Origin: CAZCEC01 sp964497615
GTDB taxonomy: Bacteria > Chloroflexota > Anaerolineae > Anaerolineales > UBA6663
Direction: 5' to 3'
Assembly: GCA_964497615.1 (NCBI GenBank)
Contig: CAZCEC010000025.1
Span: forward strand, 15,856 to 79,855
DNA length: 64,000 bases
Part shown: positions 34,317 to 43,525 of the stretch, in pieces
Layout of the letters: the number at the start of each line of letters is the position of its first letter
Position numbering within the stretch: the stretch's first letter is position 1
Notes under the pieces: model-generated
Seen by the model: only the letters and a program-made list of their open reading frames with translations
Told to the model about the DNA's origin: nothing
Databases searched by the model: none
Position numbers and translations under genes: made by a program

Positions 34317-36086
34317 TCACCGGAGCAGCACCCCGCCGTACCCCGGCAGAGTCACCGCCACCCTTTCGCCGTCCGGCCTCACGCCGCACCCCGCCTCGGT
34401 CCGCAGCACCACCTCGCGCTCGGCAATCGGCAGCGACATCGTCACCGCCTCAGCCGTGAGATTGAAGACCGCCGCCACACTCCCGCCCTCCCCTGTGCAC
34501 CGGTACGCCAGCCGACCGCCCTCGGCCAGCAGCGTCTCACGCTTGCCGGTGCGCAGGGCCGCGTGCTCATGCCGCGCCGCGATCAGCGCCTTGTAGAAAT
34601 CCAGCACCTCCGCGTTTTGCTTGTCGCCCCACACCATCGGCAGCCGCGCCTCCTCGTGGATGGCCCAGCCACCCTGCCGCACGTCGCGCTCCTGGCTCAG
34701 ACCCGCCTCCGTGCCGTAGTAGATGATGGGCGCGCCCGCCAACGTGAATTGGCACAGCGCCGCCAGCTTCAGCCGGCGCGTGTCGCCCCCCACCACCCAC
34801 AGAAAGCGGTTCATGTCATGATTGTCCAGGAACGATGGGCGCGAGAACGACGCCGGGAAGAACGCCTCGTGCCGGTCCATGAAGTCCGCGAAGCGCCGCG
34901 CATCCCACTGGCTGTAAGCAAACGTCTGCCGCAGCGCCTCCAGCAGAAAGAAATCGAGCGCCCCGTCCATCCCGCCCTCAAATGCGATCTGCGAGTCCGG
35001 CGGGTCGATGGCCTCGCCAAACGTCCAGCAGTCCGGCTTGGCCGCCCGCGTCACGCGCCGGAAGTCGGCGTAAAAGTCCGGCGTCGGCCCGATGCAGTAA
35101 TCCACCCGGTAGCCATCCACCCCAAACTCCAGCCAGTACTTGGCCGCGTCCAGCACATGCTGCCGCGCCGGCCCATGGCGCAGGTTGATCTGCGGCAGGT
35201 CCTGTACCCCAAAAAAGGTCTTGTACTCCTCGGGCCATTGATCCCATGTGTACCAGGCCCGGTAGGCGCTGGCTGGGTCTGAGACCGCCGCCGCGAACGT
35301 CGGGTGCTTGTCCGACCAGTGATTGGGCACGAAGTCCAGCAGCACCCGCAGCCCGCGCCCGTGCGCCTGGTCGATCAGCGTCCCAAAGTCCTCCAGCGTG
35401 CCCAGCCGTGGATTGATTGTAAAGAAATCCGTCGCGTCATAGCCGTGATAGCTGGGGCTCGGAAAGATCGGGCTGAGCCACAGGCAGTTCACCCCCAACC
35501 CGGCGATGTAGTCCAACTGCGCAGTGATGCCCGCCAGCGTGCCGTTGCCGTGCAGCGCCGGCCTGGGCGCGATCCGCGGAAAGTCCGGCGCTGGGCTGTA
35601 GAACCGGTCCACAAAGATGTGATACAGCACCGCGTCCTGCGCCCAGGCCGGCGGCGGGTCGTCGTCCACGTAGTAGGCATAGTATGCGCCCCCGTCCGCC
35701 ATTTCGTCGCCCTGGCCGCCCCCCGCCCCCACCCGGTAGCGCACCACTGTCCCCGCCGCCTGCCCCGGAATCTCGCCCCGCAGCCGCCGCACATACCCCC
35801 ACAACGGCGTGCTCCACTCCGTGCCCACCACCGTCAGCGGCGCGGCCTGCCCGTTCACCGCCACGCCCCCTGCGCCCGCCGGGTCGCTGCCATCCGTGGT
35901 CCAATACACCCAGGCCCGCTCGTGCGTGTGCGTCGGGCCCAGCGTCAGGCCCAGCGTCACCGCCTGCCCCGGCTGCGGGTCGCGCGGTGTGCGCTGCTGC
36001 GCGTGCGTCACGCCCCCCAGCCGCGCCCGCGTGTGTGCCAGGCGGCTCTCTTCGGTCGTCAGCGTGCCGAAAACAAAATCATCCAT
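34317..36086 (-). CDS. GH13 alpha-amylase/neopullulanase-like enzyme (cytoplasmic)
   Basis: A 589-residue protein without a signal peptide. The N-terminal ~140 residues are a beta-sandwich (CBM34-like; HERAWVYWTTDGSDPAG). The barrel starts at DAVLYHIFVDRFYSP. Catalytic residues are D329 (GVDGYRVDYC), E358 (CWTFGEAIDPP) and D424 (FLDNHDMNRF); calcium/region I motif is VLLDFVPNHWSDKHP. The C-terminal beta domain is short. Architecture fits the maltogenic amylase/neopullulanase group that processes imported maltodextrins. Its ATG overlaps the TAA of the upstream amylase by one base (36086), so translation is coupled. Confidence 0.9.
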   Translation of the reverse strand: MDDFVFGTLTTEESRLAHTRARLGGVTHAQQRTPRDPQPGQAVTLGLTLGPTHTHERAWVYWTTDGSDPAGAGGVAVNGQAAPLTVVGTEWSTPLWGYVRRLRGEIPGQAAGTVVRYRVGAGGGQGDEMADGGAYYAYYVDDDPPPAWAQDAVLYHIFVDRFYSPAPDFPRIAPRPALHGNGTLAGITAQLDYIAGLGVNCLWLSPIFPSPSYHGYDATDFFTINPRLGTLEDFGTLIDQAHGRGLRVLLDFVPNHWSDKHPTFAAAVSDPASAYRAWYTWDQWPEEYKTFFGVQDLPQINLRHGPARQHVLDAAKYWLEFGVDGYRVDYCIGPTPDFYADFRRVTRAAKPDCWTFGEAIDPPDSQIAFEGGMDGALDFFLLEALRQTFAYSQWDARRFADFMDRHEAFFPASFSRPSFLDNHDMNRFLWVVGGDTRRLKLAALCQFTLAGAPIIYYGTEAGLSQERDVRQGGWAIHEEARLPMVWGDKQNAEVLDFYKALIAARHEHAALRTGKRETLLAEGGRLAYRCTGEGGSVAAVFNLTAEAVTMSLPIAEREVVLRTEAGCGVRPDGERVAVTLPGYGGVLLR

Positions 36087-37756
36087 TATTGTGTCAGCCG
36101 AATGATATGCGCCGACTCCGGCGGGATCTCTGCAAATGGCACGTACCCATCGAACCCGCCCGCAGCGTTGATCGTCGGCGCTGCGGGGTCCGCCTGCCCA
36201 AACACCGCCTCCGCCTGCACCGGCCCCATGAACGGCCCGCTCTCCAGTGTCAGCGAATACAGCTCAGGGTTAAGCGCGCGGGGGTGCGCGTTCACCAGGA
36301 TCAGAAACGCCTCATCCTCGTTGTAGCGCAGGATGGCGTACAGCCGCTGGCTGTCCGGGTCCACCACCAGGGTCTCCCCGGTGCGCAGGGCCGCGTGCTC
36401 ATTCCGCAGCCCGATCAGCGTCCGGTACAGGCTCAACAGCGAGTCCGGGTCGCCCGTCTGTTCCTCCACGTTCACGTCTGGGTAGTCCAGGCTCGGCGCG
36501 CGCCACGGCGTGTGCGTCGAAAAGCCCACCCGCAGATTCTCGCCGCTCCACTGCATTGGCCGCCGGATGTTCTCGTCCGGCTTGGAGCCCGTCATCCCGA
36601 TCTCCTCGCCGTAATAGATAAACGGCACCCCCGGCGACGTGAGCAGCATTACCGCCGCCAGCTTGGCCTGCTGCACCCCCCGCACCGTGTCCATCACCCG
36701 GTTCTGGTCGTGGTTGGTCAGGAATACCCCAAAGCTCCCCTGCGGCACGCCTTCCACGGCCATCAGCGTCTCCAGGTGCTGCGAAGCGCTGCTGGCCAGC
36801 GGGCCGTTCGCCGAGCGCAAGAACGCCTCGGCCAGGTCGAAGTCAAAGACGATATCCATCTCATCGCCCACATAGTCAATCGCCTTGTCCAGCGGCGTCC
36901 ACGCCTCGCCCACGGTAAAAGCCTCCGGCTCCACCCCGGTGTAGAAGTCCCGGAACGCTTGCAGCCAGGCGTGCGTGGCCGGCGTGTTCTCCTGCGCCGA
37001 CCCCTCCTCCACAAAATGCTTGATCGCGTCCAGCCGGAACCCGTCCACGTTCATCTCGGTCAGCCAGAACTCCGTGATGGCCTGGATCTCTTCCGTAACG
37101 ACCGGGTTTTCCAGGTTCAGGTCCGGCATCTCCGACCAGAACAGCGCGTAGTAATAGCCCTCCTTGCCCCGATACCACACCTGCTGGCCGGTCGGCCCGC
37201 GCCAGGCCGGCGCCTCGTCCGCCCAGAGGTACCAGTCCCGGTACTCCGGGTTGCCGGCATTCGCCTCGATGAACCACGGGTGCTTCGTGCTGGTGTGGTT
37301 CAGCACCAGGTCCACGATCACCCGCATCCCGCGCGCGTGCGCCTCGTCCATCAGCCGCAGAAAGTCCTCGCGCGTCCCATACTCGTCGTCCACCGCGTAG
37401 TAGTCCACCACGTCGTACCCATGGTAGCTGGGCGACTGCATAATGGGCATCAGCCACAGCGCCGTCACCCCCAGGTCGGTGGTCGTGGCGGGGTCGCCGT
37501 CGTTCAGGTAATCCAGCTTCTCGATCAGCCCATTGATGTCCCCCACCCCGTCGCTGTCCGAGTCCTTGAAGCTCCGCACAAACACTTCGTAGAACACGGC
37601 GTCCTGCCACCACGGCACCGGCGGCGGAGCCGGCGTGGGCGTCACGGTAGGCGCCAGTGTCGGCGCGGGCGTGGCGGTGGCAGCCGGCGTGGCCGTGGGC
37701 GCGGGGGTGGCCTGCGCGCACGCCGCCAGCAGCAATACCAACAGCAGCTTCCTCAT
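36086..37756 (-). CDS. GH13 alpha-amylase lipoprotein
   Basis: A 556-residue protein. ATG 37756 overlaps the preceding stop as ATGA and gives a lipoprotein signal, MRKLLLVLLLAACAQATPAP, with lipobox LAAC and lipid-modified Cys13. A Pro/Thr/Ala linker (~14-45) follows. The GH13 barrel begins DAVFYEVFVRSFKDSDSDGV with catalytic D243 (VDGFRLDAIKHF), E284 (TVGEAWTPLD) and D350 (FLTNHDQNRVMD). The short C-terminal beta domain is complete. It would hydrolyse starch-derived oligosaccharides at the outer face of the membrane, producing ligands for MalE. Confidence 0.93.
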   Translation of the reverse strand: MRKLLLVLLLAACAQATPAPTATPAATATPAPTLAPTVTPTPAPPPVPWWQDAVFYEVFVRSFKDSDSDGVGDINGLIEKLDYLNDGDPATTTDLGVTALWLMPIMQSPSYHGYDVVDYYAVDDEYGTREDFLRLMDEAHARGMRVIVDLVLNHTSTKHPWFIEANAGNPEYRDWYLWADEAPAWRGPTGQQVWYRGKEGYYYALFWSEMPDLNLENPVVTEEIQAITEFWLTEMNVDGFRLDAIKHFVEEGSAQENTPATHAWLQAFRDFYTGVEPEAFTVGEAWTPLDKAIDYVGDEMDIVFDFDLAEAFLRSANGPLASSASQHLETLMAVEGVPQGSFGVFLTNHDQNRVMDTVRGVQQAKLAAVMLLTSPGVPFIYYGEEIGMTGSKPDENIRRPMQWSGENLRVGFSTHTPWRAPSLDYPDVNVEEQTGDPDSLLSLYRTLIGLRNEHAALRTGETLVVDPDSQRLYAILRYNEDEAFLILVNAHPRALNPELYSLTLESGPFMGPVQAEAVFGQADPAAPTINAAGGFDGYVPFAEIPPESAHIIRLTQ

Positions 37757-40700
37757 GGTTTGGCCTGTGCGGTAAGGTTCTCGATGTTGCCCCCCACCGG
37801 CAGCCCACTGGGCACCGACTCGGGGATCGTGTCTTCCAGGTGCAGCGCGGCCGGCGAGGTCAGCGCGCCCAGGAACGCCAGCAGGTCCGCCACCTGCGCG
37901 TCCGTCAGCGTCGCCTGGTCCGAGGCAATATCGCTCTGCGTGCTCAGCACCGCCCGCAGCACCTCCGGCTGGTCCTGGCACATGCTGCGGAACATCACCG
38001 TCAATTGGCTGGCGTCATAGGTCAGCAATCCGTCCGCCGGATTCAAGTGATGCCGCACCGCGGCCTCCAGGGTGGTGAACGCGCCGCTGTGCATCCACGG
38101 CCCGGTGATAGCCACATTTCGCAGTGGCGCTGTGCGGAACGCGAACCGGTCGCAGTCGTTCCCAGTCTCGCGCGCGCGGCCCAGGTCCAGCGGCTCTTCC
38201 CGCCCCTTGCCCGGCCCCACCTGCGGCACTGCCAGGTTGTGGAATTGCTGGTCCGTCAGCAGCCCGCCGGTATGGCATGTGGCGCACCCGGCCTCGCCGT
38301 AGAACAGCAGTCCGCCGCGCACGGCCTCCGGCGACAGCGCGCCCTCGTCTCCCTGGATATACCGGTCGAACGGGCTGTCCTCAAACGTGAAGAAGTCAAT
38401 CTCATAGGCGGCCAGCCCGTTGGCGGCGTGCTGGAACCCAAGCTGGTCCACCGGCACGCCCGGGTACGCAGCCTGGAATAACTCCACATAGCCCGGGATC
38501 GCCGTCAGCCGCCGCATCAGCGCCGCCCAGATCGGCCGCGCGGCATAGTCCACCAGCATCGCCAGCTCATTCTTCTCTCCGAAGATGTCATAGTCCCCGC
38601 GCAGCCCCCGCATCTCGTCCCGCGACGTTACCGGGAACATGGCCTGCGCCGCCAACAGGCTGTCCAGCCCGTCCGGCAGCCGGTCGCTGGCCGGGGTGTC
38701 GAACCCGGTCGCCAGGCTCCCGGACACGCGCCCATCCCAGAACAGGATTTCCCACTCCTCGTACCCCAGGTTGAACAGCGGCTGCGCGTTGCGCGGGATG
38801 AACTCGTTGCGCTCATTCAGCCTCACCCGTTCCTCGCCCAGCCCCTGCCCGCTGGTGCCAATGGAGACCGACAGGCTGTCGCCGGTCGCCTCCAGCGGGT
38901 GGTGGCAGGTCGCGCACGAAATGTCCCGGTTGCCGCTCAGCTCCGGGTCCCAGAACAGCGCCTCGCCCAGCGTGATCAATGCCTGGCTTGGCGCGGGCGG
39001 GTGCGTCGGCGGCCGCACCCCCGCCTCGTCCATCAACGCGCGCAGCCGCGCCGCATCGCTTTGCGGCAGCAGGAAGCTTAGCCCGCCCTCGGGCAGCGCC
39101 AGGAAGGCCGCGCCCACGATCCCAGCCACACCCAGCACCACCAACACCCCCCGCGCTGTACCCAGCGCCCCCCGCCCCGCCTCCCCGGGTATGACGGCCA
39201 GCGCCAGCAAAGCCACGCCCGCCCCTGCCAGCAGCAGCGGCAGCGGGAAGCTCATCACCGGGACGATCGGCGCGGGCAGCGCCGCCGTGGCCGCCTTGCC
39301 CCCTGCCAGCGGCACGAGCGCCGTGTCGCCCGCCGCCGGGTAGTCCAGCCGGTAGCGATGGTCGCCCCGCACCGCCGCGAATTCCTGTCGCGTGCCGTCC
39401 GGCCAGCGGATGCTCACCTCGGCCTGCGTCGCCGCTCCGAGCCCGAAGTACAGCGTCAATTCATTCCCCGCGCCCAGACTCGCCCCGGCGATGATATCCT
39501 GCATCTGGGTCACGCCGTCGGGCGTCGTCACATACGCCCGCGCCCCCACCGCGTCGCGGTTCACCTGGCCTGCACCCGTCAGTTCCAGCGCCAGCCAATG
39601 GTTGCCGCTGCTGGCCGCCGCCTGATTGCGATACAGGCGGTAGCCCTCATCCATATTGCCCACCACCAGGTCCACCCAGCCGTCCTTGTCATAGTCGGCA
39701 TAGGCCACGCCCAGGCTGGGGCGCACCTCGCTGGCCTCGTTCAGGCACGCCACCCGCGTAAAGGTGCCGTCGCCGTTGTTGCGGAACAGCGGGTTAGCGG
39801 CGATGTCGCGATGATCGGTCGTGTCTGCCACCGCCAGGTACAGGTCGCGCCAGCCATCGTTGTCGTAGTCCAGGAACACCGCCCCCCACGCGATGCCGTT
39901 GGCGGCCTGCACCCCTGCCGTCTCGGCCACCTCTTCAAACGTGCCGTCGCCCTGGTTCTGCAGCAGCTCCATCGGCCCCACGTTGGAGTAGTAGTAGTCC
40001 AGGTCGCCGTCATTGTCGTAGTCGCCGGTCGCCAGCCCCATGCCAAACAACCGCGAGTCCGCCCCAGCCGCTTCAGCCACCTACTTGAAGCACCAGCCCT
40101 GGCAGCCCGGCCCGTCGTTGCGCCACAGCTTGTTGCCCACCGGGTTGATAAACTCGTCGTTGACCAGGTAAATGTCAAGGTCGCCATCATTGTCGTAGTC
40201 GTTGAAGCTCGCCACGAACCCGGCCCCGGTCAGCCCCCCGCCCAGCCAGTCCGAAACGTCGGTGAACGTCCAATCACCGTTGTTGCGGTACAGCCGGTCC
40301 ACGTCCCCGTCCATCGGCCGCCCGCACCGCGGGTAGCATGACCACTTGGCAATGTACAGGTCGAGGAACCCGTCGCTGTCAAAGTCTCCCCACGAGCCGG
40401 TCTTGCTGTTGCCAGTGTCCACCAGCCCGGCCTGCGTGGTGATGTCCACAAAGCCCTGCCCGCCCTGGTTGCGGTAGAGGTGATTTGTCCCCCAGTTGGC
40501 AACGAACAGATCGCGCCAGCCGTCGTTATCAATATCCACGAACACCGCCCCGGCGCTGTAGGCCTCAGCCAGCGCCACCTGCTCGCGCAGCGCCGAGACC
40601 TCAAACGTGCCGTCGCCCAGGTTGCGGTACAGGGTGTTGGGGCCGGCCGGGTCGGTGACGTACAGGTCCACCCAGCCGTCGTTGTCGAAGTCGCCCCACG

Positions 40701-40917
40701 CCTGGCCGATCGCCAGGTCCAGGCTCACCACGCGGTTGTGGGTCACGCCCGCCTCACGGCTGACCTCCGCGAAGGCTGCCCGGCTGTCGTCCAGCGGCGA
40801 GGCCGCCGCCGGGGCGGCCCCAACAGAATAGCCCTGTTGCAGAAACAGGGCTATTCCCACCGACACCAGTGCCGCCAACGCCAAGACCGGCCGTCGCACG
40901 CCCCTGGTCCCGCGCAT
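37753..40917 (-). pseudogene. FG-GAP/VCBS-ASPIC/UnbV protein fused to di-haem cytochrome c peroxidase, one in-frame TAG
   Basis: A single 1055-codon frame from ATG 40917, interrupted only by TAG at 40083-40081. N-terminal signal/TM (VLALAALVSVGIALFL), then FG-GAP repeats with calcium-binding signatures such as WGDFDNDGWVDLYV. The stop falls between GWCFK and VAEAAGADSRLFGMGL, inside one repeat; homologous repeats suggest an acidic residue there, so GAG to TAG would suffice. After the stop come more repeats, an ASPIC/UnbV domain (RDAVGARAYVTTPDGV), two TM helices, and a MauG/CcpA-like peroxidase with haem motifs CATCHH and CATCHT. It could be a real nonsense mutation, a sequencing error or two coupled genes (GTG follows the stop directly). 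It lies between malG and the amylase lipoprotein gene. Confidence 0.8.
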
Positions 40918-40922
40918 GTGGT

Positions 40923-41843
40923 TTACTCCTTGACCGCCCCCGCCGTCAGCCCGCCCGCGATCTGGTCCTGCAGCGCGATGTAGGTGATCATAATCGGCAG
41001 CGCCCCGATCAGCGCCCCCGCCGCGAACACCCCCCACTTCTGGTCGAACTGCCCGGCGGTGAAGATTTGCAGCCCCACCATCAGGGTGTACTTGTCCACG
41101 TCATTCAGCAGGATGCGCGCCAGGATAAAGTCGCCATACGTCCCGATGAACGACAGGATGCCGATCACGATCAGGATCGGCCGCAGCAGCGGCAGCAGCA
41201 GCGTCGTGAAGATCTGCCAGTTGGTCGCCCCGTCCACCATCCCCGATTCGTCAATTGCCCGCGGGATGGTGTCCAGGAAGCCCTTCATCAGCCAGATGTT
41301 GATGCCCATCGAGCCGCCCAGGTACACCATCACCAGCGCCGTATGCGTGTTCAGGTCCACCCACGGGATGATGTCGCCGATCTGCGCCACCGTCACAAAG
41401 ATCGCCACCAGCGCTAGCAGATTCGGAAACACCTGGATCAGCAGGATGCCCTTCAGCAGCGTGATCCGGCCGGCGAACCGCAGCCGCGAGAACGCGTACG
41501 CCGCCATCGTCGTGATCCCCAGGCTCAGGATGGTCGAGACGCCCGCCACCTTCACCGAGTTCCACAGCCACTTCCAATAAAACAGGTCGCCATAGTTAAA
41601 CGCCGGGTCCTGGTTGAACAGCCGCTGGTAGTTGCGGATGCCGGCCTGCAACGGAATCAAGTTCTGGGTCGCCAGCGAGTTCGTGTTGTCGAACGAGGCC
41701 GAGATCATCCACAACACGGGAAAGATCGAGAACAAGATCAGGATCACGGCGATCACCAGCCGGATGGCAATGCTGATGCGCTTCTGGCTGCGCTGGTTCT
41801 CGCGGAGGCGGGCGTAGGTTTCTGCCAGGCTCATGCTAGACAT
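40923..41843 (-). CDS. malG: Maltodextrin ABC transporter permease MalG
   Basis: A 306-residue protein with six TM segments. The cytoplasmic EAA loop that contacts the ATPase is ESGMVDGATNWQIFTTLLLP. The N-terminus is Arg-rich and the large periplasmic loop after TM1 contains NTNSLATQNLIPLQAGIRNY. Sequence and order (after malE and malF) fit the carbohydrate uptake transporter-1 family. No ATPase (MalK/MsmX) gene is in the window, so a shared ATPase must be encoded elsewhere. ATG 41843 overlaps malF by 8 bases; a second Met three codons later (41834) would give a 1-bp gap. Confidence 0.94.
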   Translation of the reverse strand: MSSMSLAETYARLRENQRSQKRISIAIRLVIAVILILFSIFPVLWMISASFDNTNSLATQNLIPLQAGIRNYQRLFNQDPAFNYGDLFYWKWLWNSVKVAGVSTILSLGITTMAAYAFSRLRFAGRITLLKGILLIQVFPNLLALVAIFVTVAQIGDIIPWVDLNTHTALVMVYLGGSMGINIWLMKGFLDTIPRAIDESGMVDGATNWQIFTTLLLPLLRPILIVIGILSFIGTYGDFILARILLNDVDKYTLMVGLQIFTAGQFDQKWGVFAAGALIGALPIMITYIALQDQIAGGLTAGAVKE

Positions 41844-43437
41844 TTTCGCTGACCTCCTCCCACATGTTAGTGAAGCGGTACTGGAGCAGGGTCAGCGTGC
41901 CCACCACGAAGAACACGATGATCGAGATGGCCGAGGCATAGCCAAACTGAACCCCACGCCCGCCGGCCTCGAAGGCCAACTTGTACACATAGCTCAGCAA
42001 GATGTCGGTATGGCCTGCATTCGTGGTGGCCCCCACGATGGGCGGGCCGCCGCCAATAAACAGGTAGATCAGGTTGAAGTTGTTGAAGTTGAACACGTAC
42101 GACGCGATCAGCAGCGGCCCCACCGCCACCAGCAGCAGCGGCAGCGTGATGCGCCGGAAGCTCTGCCACGCCGTCGCCCCGTCCACCCGCGCGGCCTCGT
42201 ACAGATCGGACGAGATGGATTGCAGCGCCCCGCTGGTCACCAGCATGAAGTACGGATACCCCAGCCACAGGTTCACCAGCAGCACCGCCGTCTGCGCCCA
42301 GAACGGATCCACCGTCCAGCCCGGGGCCACGCCGATAAATCGCTCCAGGGTCCGGTTGATCACCCCGAACTCCGGGTTCAGCATCCCGCGCCAGATCAGG
42401 ATCGTGATCAGGCCCGGAATGGTATACGGGACCAGCAGGAATGACCGGATGACCTTCTTGAACGGGAAGTCCTTATCGTTGAACAGTACTGCAATCGCCA
42501 GCCCCAGGGAGAAGGTCGACAGCACGCTCACCGTCGGGAAGATGAAGTTCCATACCAGGATGCGCACCAGCGGCCCGCGCAGCGCCGGACTGGTGAAGAA
42601 TTGGGTGAAATTCTCCATCCCCACCACCGACCGGAACCCTGGCGTGATCGTCTTCCCATCCTTCGTGGTGAACGTGCCGTCCACGTTGTTGTAGATATCG
42701 CCATTGGACTGGTCCACCACCGTGTCCGTCGCCGCGTCATACTGGTAGCGTATTTGCAGCTCGGCCGCCTCGCTGGGCGACCGGATTTGCACCGTTGGCG
42801 CGCCCTCCACCCCGAACTTGATATTCATCAAATTCGGATCGGCGGAGGCCAGCAAGACGTTCAGCCGCTGGTAGCCCTCAATCGTGGTCGGGATGCCGTT
42901 GCCATCCGCCTCCCCAATGCCGGGGTCGCCAGGTGCGGCTTCGACAATCGGCTCGCCCGGCTTGGCCAGGTAGCTTGTCCCGCTGGTGTCCACCAGCCAC
43001 AAGGCATAGTCCCCGCTTTCCGAGCGGTAAGCCGTCCAGCGGTACGATTTGCCCGCCTCCGGCAAATACGTCGCCTTCTGAATCTCCACCAGCGCCTGGT
43101 CCTTGGTCAGCAAGTGCCCGTCGCCATAGTTGGTGAAGGCGACATAGATCGTGAAAATCATCGGATAGATGGTGAACAGGATCATGAAGGCCAACCCCAG
43201 CGCCATCCATCGATAGGGGTAGGCCCGCGGCAGCAGGAAGATCACGTTGAACATCACCGTGATGACGACGATAACGACCAGCAGTTGCAGGAAACCGAGC
43301 GTGTAGGCGTTGAGGAGAAACCAACCGGCGCCAACGTCGAAGAGGATGATAAAACCAAAACGAAGCAGCAACTGTATCGGAGTTTCGGCCGGCATCCCCA
43401 CCCGCTGCTTGGCCTTGTCCACCGCCATCACGGTCAT
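41836..43437 (-). CDS. malF: Maltodextrin ABC transporter permease MalF
   Basis: A 533-residue permease. ATG 43437 (MTVMAVDKAKQ) is chosen for its AGAGGAGG ribosome site five bases upstream. Three N-terminal TM segments precede a ~170-residue extracytoplasmic insertion (~105-275), the counterpart of the MalF P2 loop of E. coli that contacts MalE; it contains GDGHLLTKDQALVEIQKATY. The EAA loop is YEAARVDGATAWQSFRRITL. Eight TM segments in total fit MalF. It is separated from malE by an 88-base gap with a strong hairpin. Confidence 0.94.
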   Translation of the reverse strand: MTVMAVDKAKQRVGMPAETPIQLLLRFGFIILFDVGAGWFLLNAYTLGFLQLLVVIVVITVMFNVIFLLPRAYPYRWMALGLAFMILFTIYPMIFTIYVAFTNYGDGHLLTKDQALVEIQKATYLPEAGKSYRWTAYRSESGDYALWLVDTSGTSYLAKPGEPIVEAAPGDPGIGEADGNGIPTTIEGYQRLNVLLASADPNLMNIKFGVEGAPTVQIRSPSEAAELQIRYQYDAATDTVVDQSNGDIYNNVDGTFTTKDGKTITPGFRSVVGMENFTQFFTSPALRGPLVRILVWNFIFPTVSVLSTFSLGLAIAVLFNDKDFPFKKVIRSFLLVPYTIPGLITILIWRGMLNPEFGVINRTLERFIGVAPGWTVDPFWAQTAVLLVNLWLGYPYFMLVTSGALQSISSDLYEAARVDGATAWQSFRRITLPLLLVAVGPLLIASYVFNFNNFNLIYLFIGGGPPIVGATTNAGHTDILLSYVYKLAFEAGGRGVQFGYASAISIIVFFVVGTLTLLQYRFTNMWEEVSENV

Positions 43438-43473
43438 GCGTGCCTCCTCTGCCCTGCGCTTCCAGCCCATATT

Positions 43474-43513
43474 CCTGAAAGGCCGAAGCGGTGGTCTGCT
43501 TCGGCCTTTCAGG
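43474..43513. promoter_or_regulatory. malE-malF intercistronic hairpin
   Basis: A perfect 16-bp inverted repeat (43474-43489 with 43498-43513) around an 8-base loop, in the gap between the malE stop and the malF ribosome site. No T-run follows on the minus strand. This matches an intercistronic stabiliser that keeps malE mRNA more abundant than malFG, as known for E. coli malE-malF; that role is inferred here. Confidence 0.6.
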
Positions 43514-43525
43514 GGCATTGCCAGA

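Noticed and set aside
40081..40083. TAG recoding (pyrrolysine or a changed genetic code)
   Set aside because: TAG serves as a normal stop elsewhere, for example at the ends of malF and the GH57 gene, and no pyl genes are present in the window.
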